From NCBI GenBank assembly GCA_902582735.1, contig CACHTB010000002.1, positions 1 through 64,000 on the forward strand: a DNA stretch of 64,000 nt, in the 5' to 3' direction. Each line of letters starts with the position of its first letter. Position 1 is the first letter of the stretch. This DNA is from an uncultured Pelagibacteraceae bacterium (GTDB lineage: Bacteria; Pseudomonadota; Alphaproteobacteria; Pelagibacterales; Pelagibacteraceae). The notes under the pieces are model-generated. The model saw only the letters and a list, made by a program, of their open reading frames with translations. It had not been told where the DNA came from and ran no database searches. Below are positions 62,807 through 64,000 of this stretch, piece by piece. A program made the position numbers and the translations under genes.

Positions 62807-63662
62807 TTAATGAGAATGTTGTGATTGATAAAATTACAGTCCAAGAATGAAAAACATTTCTATTTTTAAGAACTATTATTGAATGAAGTAATGCAGTCAA
62901 ACAAAACCAAGGCATCAATGAAACGTTTTCGACCGGGTCCCAAAACCAGAATCCACCCCATCCTAATTCATAGTAAGCCCATATAGACCCTAGAAGTATT
63001 CCTACTGATAAAAATATCCAAGATATTAAAATCCAATTTTTAATATGAGATGCCCAAATATTATCTACAGATTTAGTAATTAAAGCTGCCAATGATGCAG
63101 AAAAAATTATAGAGGTTCCAACATAACCCACATATAAAAGTGGTGGATGGATTGCCAGTGCTGGATCTTGCAAAATTGGATTTAAACCTAAACCTTCATC
63201 AGGTATTGGTAAAATATTTAAAAAAGGGTTTGATGTAAAAAGAATAAAGAGTAAAAAACCTAAAATAATAATTTCCTGAAATAAAATTGTTAAAATTCTA
63301 TATCTTACATTCATCTTTTTTGAACTAACAAAAAAAATGAACAAAAAGAAAGTTAGTACTAATAACCACAACAGTAGACTTCCCTCATGATTGCCCCAGG
63401 TTCCTGATATTTTATAAAAAAGAGGTTTTAACGTATGAGAATTATTGAACACTGTAATATTTGAAAAGTCAGAAAAAACAAAAGCAAGGACTAAGGTAAA
63501 AAAACTTAAAATTGTCATAAATAGTTGTACTGACAAAGTTGCAAAAAATGTTTGATCAATTTTTTTTTCAAAATTTTTTGAGGAAATATATGATTTAAAT
63601 ATTAAGTATACAGATGCAAATAAACAGATGTATAGTGAATAAGCTCCGATTTGATTAATCAT
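62733..63662 (-). pseudogene. ccmF: Cytochrome c-type biogenesis protein CcmF, C-terminal half missing
   Basis: GTWGNHEGSLLLWLLVLTFF, GLNPILQDPALAIHPPLLYVGYVG, ELGWGGFWFWDPVENVSLMPW; frame becomes unrelated after SITTFSLS. Confidence 0.88.
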
Positions 63663-63664
63663 GT

Positions 63665-64000
63665 CTAGTTTCCTTGCATTGCCTCTTTAACCTCTGGAGG
63701 CATATAATTTTCATCATGTTTAGCTAAAATTTTTTCTGCTTTTAAATATTTTCTATCTTCTAAATATCCCTCTGCAACTACTCCTTTTCCCTCTTCAAAT
63801 AAGTTAGGTACAGCTCCATTAAAAGTTACAATTATCTCATTTTTAAAATCAGTAATTACAAATTTTAAATTTTTATTTTCAATTTCTATTGAGTTTTTTT
63901 TAACCATCCCACCAACTCTTATTTTTTTACTTTCTATTTGATTTAAATTATTTATGTCAGTCGGTGATTTGAAAAATACTACATTTTCTTTTAATGAATT
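63665..64000 (-). CDS. ccmE: Cytochrome c-type biogenesis protein CcmE, truncated by window edge
   Basis: Frame open to the end of the window: [18 protein letters not shown]...[56 protein letters not shown]. Confidence 0.93.
   Translation of the reverse strand, partial: NSLKENVVFFKSPTDINNLNQIESKKIRVGGMVKKNSIEIENKNLKFVITDFKNEIIVTFNGAVPNLFEEGKGVVAEGYLEDRKYLKAEKILAKHDENYMPPEVKEAMQGN

Noticed and set aside
1-64000. CRISPR arrays, transposases, integrases, phage genes, rRNA operons
   Set aside because: None seen; gene content is housekeeping or metabolic throughout

Overview
This is a gene-dense, very AT-rich window with SAR11-like (Pelagibacterales, Alphaproteobacteria) gene content and architecture. 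The lineage is inferred from gene order and composition; no search was run. About 65 protein-coding genes and one tRNA-Gly(GCC) are supported. I saw no CRISPR array, transposon or prophage. The left part looks like a classic alphaproteobacterial replication-origin neighbourhood: leuS-lptE-holA / parB-parA-rsmG-mnmG-mnmE-rho-hemJ-hemH-hemE / [286-bp very AT-rich gap, putative oriC] / PPDK regulator-maf-aroE-coaE-dnaQ / secB-fxsA / tim44-smr / hslU-hslV / hisBHAFE. Two parS sites lie inside rsmG and mnmG. Further right are mcl-mtkA-mtkB (malyl-CoA metabolism), lolA-ftsK, a TPR-sulfotransferase pair, purH, an acetate-type symporter and acs, hemCD, folD, an ABC exporter next to tesA, a photolyase/cryptochrome cluster and argG, ending in ccmF/ccmE. 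The main items to follow up are: the putative oriC/parS region; a photolyase cluster in which the FeS-type photolyase seems to have lost its Cys loop, a second photolyase-like protein lacks the N-terminal antenna domain, and two tiny Cys-rich proteins sit between them; a ccmF/IalB-like junction that truncates both genes (deletion or chimeric assembly); a 20-bp perfect palindrome upstream of the symporter operon; a sigma32-like, apparently leaderless hslV start; and convergent gene pairs that nearly all overlap at their stop codons.
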